Shown here: piece by piece, positions 9,949 through 18,995 of the stretch | Numbering within the stretch: the first letter of the stretch is position 1 | How the letters are laid out: each line of letters starts with the position of its first letter | Assembly (NCBI GenBank): GCA_027366635.1 | Contig: DAHXNE010000044.1 | Span: forward strand, 1-43,041 | DNA length: 43,041 bases | Reading direction: 5' to 3' | Source: Gammaproteobacteria bacterium | GTDB lineage: Bacteria; Pseudomonadota; Gammaproteobacteria; Steroidobacterales; Steroidobacteraceae | The notes under the pieces: generated by a model | Database searches by the model: none | The model's input: the letters and a program-made list of their open reading frames with translations, nothing else | What the model was told of the DNA's origin: nothing | Translations under genes and position numbers: made by a program

Positions 9949-11654
9949 GCCACTCTCACTCTCGCCAGAACGTGCTTGCGTATATCGACGACATGCACCC
10001 CGCAGGCCATGCACGGATCGAATGAGTGGACGGTCCGCAGAATCTCCAGAGGCTGCTCCACCCGCGCGACCGGCGTGCCCACCAGAGACGCCTCATAGGG
10101 TCCGGGCTGACCCTGCGCGTCGCGTGGGCCCGCGTTCCACGTGCTCGGCACCACACACTGGTAGTTGGCGATCTTGCCGTCACGAATATGCACCCAATGC
10201 CCAAGCGAACCACGCGGAGCCTCGTGGAAACCGGCCCCGAAGCAATCACGCGGCCACGTAGCCGGATCCCAATGCGAGGTATCCTGGATGCGGAAGTCTC
10301 GGCGCGCCATCTGCTCGGCGAGCTGCTCGACCCACATTCCCATCGACTCGACGAGCACCTGCGCTTCGATGGCGCGCGCCGCGATGCGCCCGAGGGTGGA
10401 GAACAGCGCGCTCGGCTGGGCCCCCAACTGCTTCAGGGCGGCGTCGATCAACTCCTTGGCGCGCGCGGGACGCCCCAGTCCGTACGCCACCAGCATGCGC
10501 GCCAGCGGTCCGACCTGCATCGGCGCGCCAGCGTAGCGCGGCGATTTCAGCCAGGAATATTTCTCCTCGACATTGAGTCGCTTGAACGGCGGCTTCGGAC
10601 CGGTGAAATTCGGATTTGTCTGTCCCTGATAGGGATTGAGCCCCTTGTCGTTGCCTACCGTGTACTCGTACCAGGAATGCGTGACGTACTCGTCGATCTT
10701 GGTCTGCTCGACCGGACCGATGTGCGCCATGTCGTTGGCGTGAATGACGCCGGCCGGAATATACAGCAGCGGATCGGCGGTGTCGTCCAAAGGGTAGTCG
10801 CCGTACGACATGTAGTTGGTGACACCTGCGCCGATCGAGAACCACTCTTTGTAGAACGGCGCGATCGCCAACACATCGGGCACATACACCCGGCTGACGA
10901 AGTCGACGCCGTCGGCGACGAGCGTGCGCAGCTCGGTGATCGTGTCGATGTTGAGCGATGCCTGCGCGTCCGGATCGACCGGTGTGGCCATTCCCCCGAC
11001 CAGAAAGCTTTGCGGGTGCGGGTTCTTGCCGCCCAATATGGCGTGGATTTTGATGAAGCGTCGTTGCCAGTCGAGCGCTTCGAGATAGTGCGCCAACGCC
11101 ATGAGGTTGGCCTCCGGCGGCAATCGATAGGCAGGATGGCCCCAATAGCCATTGGCGAAGATGCCGAGCTGCCCACGCTCCACGAACGCCTTGACCCGGT
11201 CGCGCACGTCGGAGAAATATTTGGCGCTCGAGAGCGGCCAATTCGAAATGGACTGGGCCAGCCGGGCAGCCTTGGCGGGATCGCCGGAAAGCGCGCTCAC
11301 CACGTCGACCCAGTCGAGCGCCTGCAGTTGATAGAAGTGAATCACGTGATCATGGACATTCTGCGCGGACATGATGAGGTTGCGCACAATGCGCGCGTTC
11401 GGCGGTGGCGTGGCACCGATGGCATGCTCGACCGCTCGAATAGAGGCAATCGCATGCACCGTCGTGCATACGCCGCAAATTCTCTGCGCGAACGCCCATG
11501 CGTCGCGCGGATCACGTCCCTCGAGAATCAGCTCAACGCCACGAAACATCGTCGAGGAAGACCACGCCTGCGTGACGGCACCTCCGTCCACCTCCGCCTC
11601 GATGCGCAGATGACCCTCGATGCGCGAGACCGGATCGACCACGATGTGGGTCAT
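9945..11654 (-). CDS. hyaB: Uptake [NiFe]-hydrogenase large subunit, group 1-like
   Basis: The catalytic subunit that oxidises H2 at a Ni-Fe centre in the periplasm. The protein has 569 residues. The N-terminal ligand motif is R58-I-C60-G-V-C63 within FAQRICGVCTTVHA; the C-terminal motif is DPC548-x2-C551-GVH554, so all four nickel-ligating cysteines are present. A tail of 15 residues after H554 is the substrate of the maturation protease. The start ATG overlaps the small-subunit stop by four bases, so translation is coupled. The protein has no signal peptide and would be exported with the Tat-bearing small subunit. The sequence resembles respiratory group 1 uptake enzymes; the exact subgroup needs a phylogeny, because the partner small subunit is unusual. 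Confidence 0.97.
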   Translation of the reverse strand: MTHIVVDPVSRIEGHLRIEAEVDGGAVTQAWSSSTMFRGVELILEGRDPRDAWAFAQRICGVCTTVHAIASIRAVEHAIGATPPPNARIVRNLIMSAQNVHDHVIHFYQLQALDWVDVVSALSGDPAKAARLAQSISNWPLSSAKYFSDVRDRVKAFVERGQLGIFANGYWGHPAYRLPPEANLMALAHYLEALDWQRRFIKIHAILGGKNPHPQSFLVGGMATPVDPDAQASLNIDTITELRTLVADGVDFVSRVYVPDVLAIAPFYKEWFSIGAGVTNYMSYGDYPLDDTADPLLYIPAGVIHANDMAHIGPVEQTKIDEYVTHSWYEYTVGNDKGLNPYQGQTNPNFTGPKPPFKRLNVEEKYSWLKSPRYAGAPMQVGPLARMLVAYGLGRPARAKELIDAALKQLGAQPSALFSTLGRIAARAIEAQVLVESMGMWVEQLAEQMARRDFRIQDTSHWDPATWPRDCFGAGFHEAPRGSLGHWVHIRDGKIANYQCVVPSTWNAGPRDAQGQPGPYEASLVGTPVARVEQPLEILRTVHSFDPCMACGVHVVDIRKHVLARVRVA

Positions 11655-12799
11655 TTGCGTTTCTCCTCGTGATCTGACGCATCTTTACCCTGCTCTTTGC
11701 CGTCGGCACGCGCTTTCTCATCGGCCGAGGGGCGGTGACCTCGCCGGTAGCGCACCGTCTCGCCGACCCCGTGCGCAACGGCACCCGCGGCTACGATGCC
11801 CGTCAGGCTGAGCCCGACCGGATCGAGCCATTTGCTCGAGTTGATGCCCTCCACATTGGGCAGCCGCTCGTAGAACGGCGTCATCACATCCCAGAAATTC
11901 GGCTCGGCGCAGCCGATACAGGGGGCGCCGCAGCCCACCGGCCAGTTGGTGTGACCGTTCCACTGCACGTTCGGGCAATTCTGCGAGGTCGCCGGGCCCT
12001 TGCAACCCATCTTGTACAGGCAATAACCGTGGCGATGGGCCTGGTCACCCCATTCCTCGACGAACTGACCCGCATCGAAATGCGCCCGCCGCTCACAGGC
12101 ATCGTGGATCACGGTGCCGTACGCGAACAGTGGTCTGCGGTATTGGTCAAGCGGCGGCCAGCGCTTGATGGTGAGATAGTAGACGATCAACGCCGCTATG
12201 TTTTCCGCATTGGCCGGACATGCCGACATGTTGATCAAATTCCTGACGCCCGGAACGGCATCAGCGACCGACAGGGCCCGGGTGGGATTCGGACGCGCCG
12301 CGGGCAGGCCGCCGAAGGTTGCGCAGGTGCCCACGGCGACCGTCGCAGCCGCGCCGCCGCAGACCTCGCGGGCGATATCGAGCGCCGAGCGGCCGCCGAT
12401 CGTACAGAAGCCACCGGCGATATCGCCCGGAATCGAGCCCTCGACCAGGGCGACGTACTCGCCCTTGTGCTTCGCGACTGTGTCCTCCAGCGCCGCCTCG
12501 GCCTGGTGGCCGGCGGCCGCCATCAGCGTCTCGTGATAGTTCAGCGAGATGGTGTCGAGCAGGAGCTGGGCGACGGTCGGATGCCCGGAGCGCAAAAACG
12601 ATTCGGTGTTTCCCGCGCAATCTTGAAATTCCAACCAGACCAGAATCGGCCGCTTCTCGTTCTCGACCGCGTTGGCGATCGCAGCGGAGGCCGCTTTGGG
12701 CATTCCCAGAATGGCCGCCATGCTCGCGCAGAACGCCAGGAACTCCCGGCGTGACACGCCTTGACGCTCCAAGTCCCCCATCAGGTTGCTCTGCGCCAT
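11651..12799 (-). CDS. hyaA: Uptake [NiFe]-hydrogenase small subunit with a non-canonical proximal cluster ligand
   Basis: The iron-sulfur subunit that carries electrons from the Ni-Fe site. The 382-residue precursor begins with a Tat signal (SRREFL at 16-21, cleavage likely after ASA near residue 39) and has a possible C-terminal membrane helix near 326-345. Distal cluster ligands H232, C235, C260, C266 and the medial-cluster cysteines C275, C293, C296 are present. The proximal cluster has C61, C159 and C194, but the usual second cysteine of CxGC is Asn64 (CAGN). The extra cysteines of O2-tolerant 6-Cys enzymes are not seen next to C61 or after GTCATFGG. GGAGG upstream supports the ATG at 12799. 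It is the first gene of the operon. Confidence 0.96.
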   Translation of the reverse strand: MAQSNLMGDLERQGVSRREFLAFCASMAAILGMPKAASAAIANAVENEKRPILVWLEFQDCAGNTESFLRSGHPTVAQLLLDTISLNYHETLMAAAGHQAEAALEDTVAKHKGEYVALVEGSIPGDIAGGFCTIGGRSALDIAREVCGGAAATVAVGTCATFGGLPAARPNPTRALSVADAVPGVRNLINMSACPANAENIAALIVYYLTIKRWPPLDQYRRPLFAYGTVIHDACERRAHFDAGQFVEEWGDQAHRHGYCLYKMGCKGPATSQNCPNVQWNGHTNWPVGCGAPCIGCAEPNFWDVMTPFYERLPNVEGINSSKWLDPVGLSLTGIVAAGAVAHGVGETVRYRRGHRPSADEKARADGKEQGKDASDHEEKRK

Positions 12800-13199
12800 C
12801 TCAGTCCCTCCCCTGCGAAGATACACTCGACACAATTAGCCTGCGCGCTCTGCTGCAGGCTCGAAATACGTAGAATCCGTACAACTCGGTCGCTTTGCCG
12901 GCTGTCGCGCGGCGCCCTCGTAACCACACCCATCAGACAGTAGCGCGGAGCAACAGCGCCGTTTCGCGCCACCAAACTGGTCGCCCCACCGCGACACGAT
13001 TGCAGAGCGCACGATACGCACGGTGTCTGCGGCTGGGACGGCCGGGCACTATCTGCGAGACCCATGAGCCGACCGGCCGCCATTCAGCACGCCCTTCGCG
13101 GCGCCTGCGGCAGGTTTCGTGCGCCATCCGTGCGCGCCTGTAGTCCCTGCCGCAGAGCAATCGCGGACTTGTTAACACGATCGCGCGAGTCCGCGTTCG
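12800..13199. other. Leader and promoter region of the hydrogenase operon
   Basis: No gene. The 13 bases GGGAGGGACTGAG lie directly before the hyaA ATG (12800-12812, minus strand) and supply the ribosome binding site. The same 13 bases precede the hyfC-like start at 20510. I do not see a clear -35/-10 or sigma-54 pair. The right part holds the untranslated 3' side of ftsH. Confidence 0.5.
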
Positions 13200-15209
13200 C
13201 TAGGTAGCCGCCGCGGGCGCGGTCACCTTTGGTTCCCCAACCGGCGCGGCGCGCCCCTGTTCCGGCTTGCGGCCGAGCAGCTCATCGAGCGCCGCCCGAT
13301 CGACAACCTCACGAACCAACAGCATGCGCGCCAGTGCCTCGAGAACATCGCGCTGCGCACTGATGGTTTCCACCACGCGGTCATGCGCCTCCCTGATCAA
13401 CCGTCCCACCTCCTCGTCTATGATCCTGGCGGTCTCTTCGCTGTAGTTGACTTGTTGCGGCGGTTGCGACACCGCCAGATACGCCCCGGGGCGCGCCGCA
13501 TCGAAGGTAACCTGGCCGAGACGCTCGCTCATGCCATACTGAGTGACCATGTGACGCGCCATGTCGGTCGCGCGCTGCAGATCGTCCTGTGCACCGGTCG
13601 AAATATCGCCATAAACCAACTCCTCAGCGACCCGACCGCCGAGCAGGACATCCAAGCGATCGAGCAACTCGCTGCGCTTCAATAGGAAGCGCTCTTCGGT
13701 GGGCAACTGCATGGTGTAACCCAGCGCGCCGATGCCGCGGGGAATGATCGAGATCTTGCTGACCGGGTCGGCATGCGGGCGGTTCTCCGCAACCAGCGCA
13801 TGTCCGGCCTCGTGGTAGGCCACCGTCTCCTTCTCCTTGGGATTCATGACGCGGTTGCGCTTCTCCAGACCTGCAACGACCCGCTCGATCGCCTCGTCGA
13901 AATCCGTGGCTTCCACCGTCTTCTTATTCTCCCGAGCGGCGCGCAACGCCGCCTCGTTCACAATGTTTGCGAGATCCGCTCCAGCAAACCCCGGGGTCTT
14001 CGCCGCGACGACGGCCAAGTCCACGTCCGGACCGAGCACGACGTCTTTGGCGTGAACCTTGAGGATCGCCTGCCGCCCGCTGATGTCGGGACGGTCGATG
14101 GCCACGTGCCGATCGAACCGACCCGGGCGCAATAACGCCGGATCGAGGATCTCTGGCCGGTTGGTCGCAGCGAGGATGATGACCCCGCTCTGGGAATCGA
14201 AGCCGTCCATTTGCACCAGGAGCTGATTCAGCGTCTGCTCCCGCTCATCGTTGCCGGTCAGGCCCCCGACCCCGCGGGCCTTGCCGAGCGCGTCGAGCTC
14301 ATCGATAAAAATGATGCACGGTGCCCGCTGTTGCGCCTGTGCGAACAGATCGCGCACTCGCGCCGCGCCCACGCCTACGAACATCTCGACGAATTCCGAG
14401 CCACTGATAGACAGGAACGGCACACCGGCCTCCCCCGCCACCGCCTTTGCCAGCAGCGTTTTGCCCGTACCCGGCGCGCCGACGATCAGCACACCCTTGG
14501 GGATCTTGCCGCCCAGGCTGCGAAAGCGCTGCGGAGTGCGCAGGAATTGCACCACTTCCTCCAGTTCCTGCTTCGCCTCATCGATCCCGGCCACATCCGC
14601 AAAGCGCACTCCGGTCTTTGATTCGACATAGACCTTCGCCTTGCTCTGCCCGATGCCCATGGTCAGATTCGCGCCCGGGCCGCGCCGCATCAGCCAGATC
14701 CACACGAATACAAGCACTCCGATCGGCAGTACCCAGCCGAGCAGGCTCGACAACCAGGTGTTCGGTGCGACCCCCGAATAGCGGACGTGGGCCGCCTCGA
14801 GCTGGCCGGTCAGTTGCGGATCCGCGACACGCTCAGTCTCGATGTTGCGAACATCGGAATTGACCGCCAACCTCTGCGCCATCAGCCGGCGGTAATCGGC
14901 GGGTGCCAGCAGGTTTTTCGCTCCGCTGATGTCGATCCGCGCATCGATCGTGTTCGGACCCACTTTCGCCTCACGTACCTTGCCTGCGACAAGCAAAGTC
15001 TTGAACTCGCTGTACGGAATGGTCACGACCCGCGATGGCGATAGGAAATATCCCGTCGCCAGCATCAACCCGGCGAGCGCCAGCCCATACCACAGCGGCA
15101 CTATGAAGTTCGGCTTGATCCGGCGGGGCTTGCCGTCGCCGCGCGGGTCCGAGCGGCCCCGATACGGGTTGCCTCGTTCATTCGACGCGCTCGGTCCAAC
15201 CGGTTCCAT
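13200..15209 (-). CDS. ftsH: ATP-dependent zinc metalloprotease FtsH
   Basis: A membrane-anchored AAA+ protease that degrades misfolded membrane proteins and unstable regulators. From ATG 15209 it has 669 residues. A first membrane helix ([19 protein letters not shown]) and a periplasmic domain are followed by a second helix ([18 protein letters not shown]). The AAA module shows Walker A GAPGTGKT, Walker B IIFIDELD and the second region of homology [19 protein letters not shown]. The zinc site HEAGH and the downstream DDLQRAT with its third ligand are present. The frame is open to 15323; starts at 15227 and 15209 are both possible and none has a strong ribosome binding site. The long acidic tail of some FtsH proteins is replaced by an Ala/Pro-rich end. 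It is a single gene divergent from the thiosulfate module. Confidence 0.95.
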   Translation of the reverse strand: MEPVGPSASNERGNPYRGRSDPRGDGKPRRIKPNFIVPLWYGLALAGLMLATGYFLSPSRVVTIPYSEFKTLLVAGKVREAKVGPNTIDARIDISGAKNLLAPADYRRLMAQRLAVNSDVRNIETERVADPQLTGQLEAAHVRYSGVAPNTWLSSLLGWVLPIGVLVFVWIWLMRRGPGANLTMGIGQSKAKVYVESKTGVRFADVAGIDEAKQELEEVVQFLRTPQRFRSLGGKIPKGVLIVGAPGTGKTLLAKAVAGEAGVPFLSISGSEFVEMFVGVGAARVRDLFAQAQQRAPCIIFIDELDALGKARGVGGLTGNDEREQTLNQLLVQMDGFDSQSGVIILAATNRPEILDPALLRPGRFDRHVAIDRPDISGRQAILKVHAKDVVLGPDVDLAVVAAKTPGFAGADLANIVNEAALRAARENKKTVEATDFDEAIERVVAGLEKRNRVMNPKEKETVAYHEAGHALVAENRPHADPVSKISIIPRGIGALGYTMQLPTEERFLLKRSELLDRLDVLLGGRVAEELVYGDISTGAQDDLQRATDMARHMVTQYGMSERLGQVTFDAARPGAYLAVSQPPQQVNYSEETARIIDEEVGRLIREAHDRVVETISAQRDVLEALARMLLVREVVDRAALDELLGRKPEQGRAAPVGEPKVTAPAAAT

Positions 15210-15653
15210 GGGGCAGATATATCCCATTACCGCGCTGCCACCAATCACGCGACCGCGAAGCTGACTCGTGGAGATCGCGTATGTGACTCTCGGCATCTGT
15301 ACCAAGCCGCTCGGAGCAGCCACTTCCGGCCGCGAACGGCTGCGGTCGATCCATTCACACCCTATAAGCGCCCCTCCACAGGGCTCGATGCATCCTTTTC
15401 GCCTGACTCCGCGCCGACCCCAACTCTTCGGTTACTACGGATGGCTACTGCGCGTGTCGCGTGCTACCATGGAAATACTGGGTTTTATTCGATACGAACT
15501 CTACGGTCACCACGCTCCGGACCCTCTGCGACCGGCCGTAGCCTGCGTTGTACGAGGCTGATGACTCTTGCGCCATGATCCAGCACGGCAATCCGGTCAC
15601 CGCGCCTGGTGCTCCACCGAAGTCTGAAAGTGCGAGGCAGGGAGGAGAGATCC
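15210..15653. other. Divergent promoter region between ftsH and the thiosulfate module
   Basis: About 440 bases with start regions for both flanking units. I see no gene. A moderately A/T-rich stretch near 15465-15500 is the likeliest promoter area, but no -10/-35 pair is convincing. GGGAGGAGAGATCC at 15640-15653 is a strong ribosome binding site for the following gene. Confidence 0.4.
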
Positions 15654-16454
15654 ATGATGCCGAAAAAACCGATCAGCCGCCGTGACGCCATGAAGATGAC
15701 GGTTACCGGCTTGGGGATGGCGGGAGCGGCCATCGCCGGTGGGCGTTCCGCATGGGCCGCCGCCGCCCCCCGCGACGATCTGGTTCCCGCCGGTGCCGCA
15801 ACCCTGCGGCAACTCACGGCCGCCCTTGCCAAGGCTCCTCGTCGCCGGAACTTCAAGTCCGTTCCCATGATCCTCACCAGCCCCGATCACTGGGACGCGC
15901 AAGCCCTGGATCTCGTGCTGCGCTACCGCGGCGGACCCAAACAGGTGTGGGACAACACCGCACTGAAGAGTCCGTGGCTCAATCTCATGCGCAACGCGAT
16001 GAATGTGCAAATCTGGTCGTTCCGGCACCCGGACTTTCTGCCGGTAGCGGCGATGCATGGCACCGCCCATCTCGCCCTGTATGACGACTTCATCTGGAGC
16101 AGATACCTTGTCAAGCTCCACAAGGGCAATCCAAGCCGCAACGTCTGGCTGACTGAACCTCCAGCTTCGGATCTCAGACCGACAAATTTCGATAACCCCG
16201 AAGGCGTATTCTCCCCTTATGACAATAGCGTCGCGGTCTTGCAGCGGCGCGGCCTAGTCTTTCTTGCCTGTCACAACGAGGTCTGGGAACTGACCATGGC
16301 CCTGCACAAGAAGGGCATCAATCCCGACCACCTCAGCCACGAGCAAATGGCGGCGGAGTTCACCAACCACTTGATCCCAGGTACCATATTGACGCCCGGA
16401 ATCGTGGGCACGCTTCCCGAACTGGAATTGGCCGGCTTCGGGTATGTCAAATGA
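15654..16454 (+). CDS. Tat-exported DsrE-like protein
   Basis: A 266-residue exported protein. The N-terminus has a Tat signal with R9-R10 (ISRRDAMKM), a hydrophobic stretch rich in Gly/Ala and a probable AWA-A cleavage site. The mature part resembles the DsrE/DsrF/TusD fold. One conserved-type cysteine, C206 in LVFLACHNEV, is followed by a helix and by the closing strand pattern TPGIVGTLPELELAGFGYVK seen in DsrE-like domains. DsrE-like proteins often carry sulfur as persulfide on a cysteine. It is the first gene of a unit that continues with a solute-binding protein and DoxDA, so a periplasmic role in thiosulfate or sulfane-sulfur handling is plausible but inferred. ATG 15657 is an alternative start. 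The fold call rests on motif resemblance only. Confidence 0.74.
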   Translation: MMPKKPISRRDAMKMTVTGLGMAGAAIAGGRSAWAAAAPRDDLVPAGAATLRQLTAALAKAPRRRNFKSVPMILTSPDHWDAQALDLVLRYRGGPKQVWDNTALKSPWLNLMRNAMNVQIWSFRHPDFLPVAAMHGTAHLALYDDFIWSRYLVKLHKGNPSRNVWLTEPPASDLRPTNFDNPEGVFSPYDNSVAVLQRRGLVFLACHNEVWELTMALHKKGINPDHLSHEQMAAEFTNHLIPGTILTPGIVGTLPELELAGFGYVK

Positions 16455-17533
16455 TTTCACCCAACAAGCCGACCAGGCAACCCACGACTCGTCGTTGGCT
16501 GCGCGCCGCAGCACCCATGGTCCTCGGGCTCCTCCTTGTTCTCGGCTCAGGAGCCGCGCACGCAGCAAGCAGCGGCTGGAAGTGCCCGCCCGCAGCCGCT
16601 CTGGTCGAAGTTCCCAGATATCAGGCGTGGATGTTTCCGCCCTGGAGCCATGGCCTGAACAATCCAGCCCTCGAGCATGGACTGGAGTTCACGGTCCCGC
16701 AAGTCGACGATCTGGCGGATTTCCACGGCAGTATCGACGATCCCGCGCTCGTGATCTTCGTTGGCGGCAACTATTACTTCGCCATGGGTCCGCTGGTGCG
16801 CGCCTTCGAGCACGAACATCCCCATTTCACCGGCAGGATCTACTATGAGACTTTGCCACCGGGCATTCTCATCGAGCAGATGGAGCACGGCGGTACCGTC
16901 ACCGTCGGCAACATGACATGGACGATAAAACCTGACGTCTACGCTGCTGGGCTCAACAAGGTAGATTACTACATAGCGCGCCGGATGCTGCTGAGGCCGG
17001 CCGTTCCGTACGTCACCAACGACCTGACGATCATGGTACCCAAAGGAAATCCAGCCCATATCACCGGACTGAAAGACCTGGGCAAACCCGGGGTGCGCCT
17101 GTCAATGCCCAATCCGGCCTGGGAAGGTGTGGCGCGACAGATCAAGCTTGCCCTGACCAAGGCCGGCGGAGCGACGCTCGAACACACGGTGTACGTGCGC
17201 AAAGTTTCCGATGGTCAGACGCTTCTCACTCAAATTCATCATCGCCAGACGCCACTGTTTCTGATGGAGGGATTGGCCGATGCCGGGGTCACTTGGAAGT
17301 CCGAGGCTATTTTTCAGGAGCAGGCCAACCATCCGATCAGCCATGTCGACATTCCCGCCGCCGACAACGTCACAGCGGTGTACGCGGCCGCGGTGGTCCG
17401 CGGCGCGGCCCACCCCAACGCGGCGCGCGCGTGGGTCCAGTTCCTACGCTCGCCGGCAGCGCTGAGAATATTCGAGCATTACGGCTTCCGACCCGTAACG
17501 AAACGGCGCGACGCACATCAACTCACTCGCTGA
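16451..17533 (+). CDS. Periplasmic solute-binding protein (ModA-like, type 2 fold), no transporter partner
   Basis: A 360-residue protein with a cleavable signal peptide (basic N-terminus, hydrophobic GLLLVLGSGAAHAAS, cleavage near residue 39). The mature region looks like a type 2 periplasmic binding protein of the molybdate/sulfate-binding kind. It has an LVIFVGGNYYFAMGPLVRAFE start, YVTNDLTIMVPKGNP in the hinge region, a GVRLSMPNPAWEGVARQ lobe and an ending typical of such proteins, NAARAWVQFLRSPAALRIFEHYGF. It overlaps the preceding gene by four bases (ATGA) and is 18 bases from doxDA. No permease or ATPase gene lies nearby, so it may present an oxyanion such as thiosulfate to DoxDA rather than serve import. 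That role is inference. Confidence 0.8.
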   Translation: MISPNKPTRQPTTRRWLRAAAPMVLGLLLVLGSGAAHAASSGWKCPPAAALVEVPRYQAWMFPPWSHGLNNPALEHGLEFTVPQVDDLADFHGSIDDPALVIFVGGNYYFAMGPLVRAFEHEHPHFTGRIYYETLPPGILIEQMEHGGTVTVGNMTWTIKPDVYAAGLNKVDYYIARRMLLRPAVPYVTNDLTIMVPKGNPAHITGLKDLGKPGVRLSMPNPAWEGVARQIKLALTKAGGATLEHTVYVRKVSDGQTLLTQIHHRQTPLFLMEGLADAGVTWKSEAIFQEQANHPISHVDIPAADNVTAVYAAAVVRGAAHPNAARAWVQFLRSPAALRIFEHYGFRPVTKRRDAHQLTR

Positions 17534-17551
17534 CGCAGTCCGCAGACACCC

Positions 17552-18625
17552 ATGACGACGTCCGCCGCTGATTCAACGCGCTCCTCAGATACCGACAATG
17601 CGTGGCGCCTGCTCGGGATCGCGATGCTGACGGTGCGCTTCGTGCAGGGTTGGATCTACTGGGGCGGGGGCAGCCGCCGGTTCATCTACGCGCCCGCAAA
17701 GCTCGATCCCCACGCACGCAGCTGGATGGCCAACAAATTTCAATCGGCCATGCCAGGAGCCATTCTCGGCATGAGCCACGTCGTGAACTATCTGTTGCAC
17801 CACTTCACGCTGCTCTACGCCGGCCTGATCGTCTTCAGCGCAGCCGAACTGCTGTTCGGCCTGTTTCTGCTGTTTGGATTCATGACCCGGCTGTCCGCTC
17901 TGGTGACGGTCGGCCTCAGTTTCGTGCTGATGCTGCTGTTCGGCTGGCAGGGGGCGACCTGCATCGACGAGTGGACGATGGCCGCCGCCAATTTCGCGAT
18001 GGGTGTCGCGCTATTCCTGGCCGGCGCGGGCGCATATTCGGTCGACTCCTGGTTGCAAACTCGCCATCCGGAACTCGCAAGGACCGCATGGTTCCAGTGG
18101 CTGGGCAGCGGGCCGTGGCCGTTCGCGCGCCTCAAACGCTGGAGCCTGATCGGCGCGGCCGCGACCGTGCTGTTCGTCGTATTGACCTATAATTACTACC
18201 GTGGTTCGGTGCTGACACCCTTTCATGGGGCTCCGGTCAGCGCGGCCGCGCACCACATCAGTCTGTCGGAGGGACGGCTGAACGGCGACGGGGCCGTACG
18301 CTTTACCGCCTATCTCGACGCCGGAACGTCAGCGGTTCCGGCAAACGTCGTGCGCGCCGATCTGCTTGGCCCCAACGGCATCCCGGTGGAGCATTGGAGC
18401 GGCGCCACGCTCGCGGCCCTACCAACGAGCGATTTCGCAAACGAATATGCGTACAACCACTTCGGACCTGGATATGCCGGTATCACCGCCAAGGTGGGCG
18501 CCCGTGCCACCATCACGCTGCCACCGGCACGCTCGGGCTTGAATCTGGCCGCTGGCCGTTATCGGCTGGTGCTGCACTCCGTCGACGGACACCCGTTTAC
18601 GCTCGTCCTGTTGCCGGGCCGCTGA
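17552..18625 (+). CDS. doxDA: Thiosulfate:quinone oxidoreductase, DoxD-DoxA fusion
   Basis: A membrane enzyme that in characterised homologues oxidises thiosulfate to tetrathionate with quinone as acceptor. The protein has 357 residues and two parts. Residues 1 to about 190 form the DoxD-type membrane domain with several helices (QGWIYWGGGSRRF, LLFGLFLLFGFMTRL, AANFAMGVALFLAGAG). After a further helix near 210-225, residues 235 to the end form a beta-rich DoxA-like domain outside the membrane, closing with the AAGRYRLVLHSVDGHPFTL pattern. In archaea the two are separate subunits; fused versions are known in sulfur-oxidising bacteria. It is the last gene of a three-gene unit. The family call is firm; the substrate is assumed from the family. 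Confidence 0.88.
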   Translation: MTTSAADSTRSSDTDNAWRLLGIAMLTVRFVQGWIYWGGGSRRFIYAPAKLDPHARSWMANKFQSAMPGAILGMSHVVNYLLHHFTLLYAGLIVFSAAELLFGLFLLFGFMTRLSALVTVGLSFVLMLLFGWQGATCIDEWTMAAANFAMGVALFLAGAGAYSVDSWLQTRHPELARTAWFQWLGSGPWPFARLKRWSLIGAAATVLFVVLTYNYYRGSVLTPFHGAPVSAAAHHISLSEGRLNGDGAVRFTAYLDAGTSAVPANVVRADLLGPNGIPVEHWSGATLAALPTSDFANEYAYNHFGPGYAGITAKVGARATITLPPARSGLNLAAGRYRLVLHSVDGHPFTLVLLPGR

Positions 18626-18995
18626 CCTGGTTGGCGTCATTGCGGGTGCCCGGCAGTGGCTCAGCGTCGGATCCAGTTCATTTGAACGAATGCCTCCCCG
18701 CCGTACCGAGCAGACAGTTGCGCAGCGGATTGCAACTGTGGCCCGAACCCCGACTCCTCGTAGCCGGAACGCTGCGGCCGATATCGCCATGATCGAATCC
18801 GCCCAATTGTGACCGGCTCGATCCGCTGACGGAAGCCCCGCTGACCTGCTCGTACAGCATCCATGGGCGCACCATCGCCAGTCTCGAGCGCCTCGACCCC
18901 GACCCCGCCCCCGCCGGCGCAACGATTGATCGGACCGGCAGCCCGCCTTAGACTCCAGCGCGCGACATTTCCCGTATGCAGGAGCCGGTTCAGCC
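18626..18995. other. Intergenic region between doxDA and the DUF190 gene
   Basis: Contains the broken frame described at 18661-18880 and otherwise only GC-rich sequence. The stretch 18890-18925 (GACCCCGACCCCGCCCCCGCC) is a simple C-rich run. No clear terminator of doxDA is visible. Confidence 0.4.
18661..18880 (-). pseudogene. Possible decayed 3' end of an unknown gene
   Basis: Two minus-strand frames appear to join into one protein-like sequence across a single-base shift. The first, near 18875-18790, reads MLYEQVSGASVSGSS and QLGGFDHGDIG. The second, from about 18790 to the stop at 18661, reads GYEESGFGPQLQSAAQLSAR and ends in aromatic-rich FVQMNWIRR. Alternating polar and hydrophobic residues with Gly and aromatic positions, and an ending in a hydrophobic/aromatic strand, recall an outer membrane beta-barrel C-terminus. 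I do not recognise the family. The upstream part is missing. This is a low-confidence reading. Confidence 0.3.

Noticed and set aside
11651..12799. Reading the hydrogenase as a classical O2-tolerant 6-Cys (HyaA-type) enzyme
   Set aside because: The two supernumerary cysteines near the proximal cluster are missing, and one standard cysteine is Asn.
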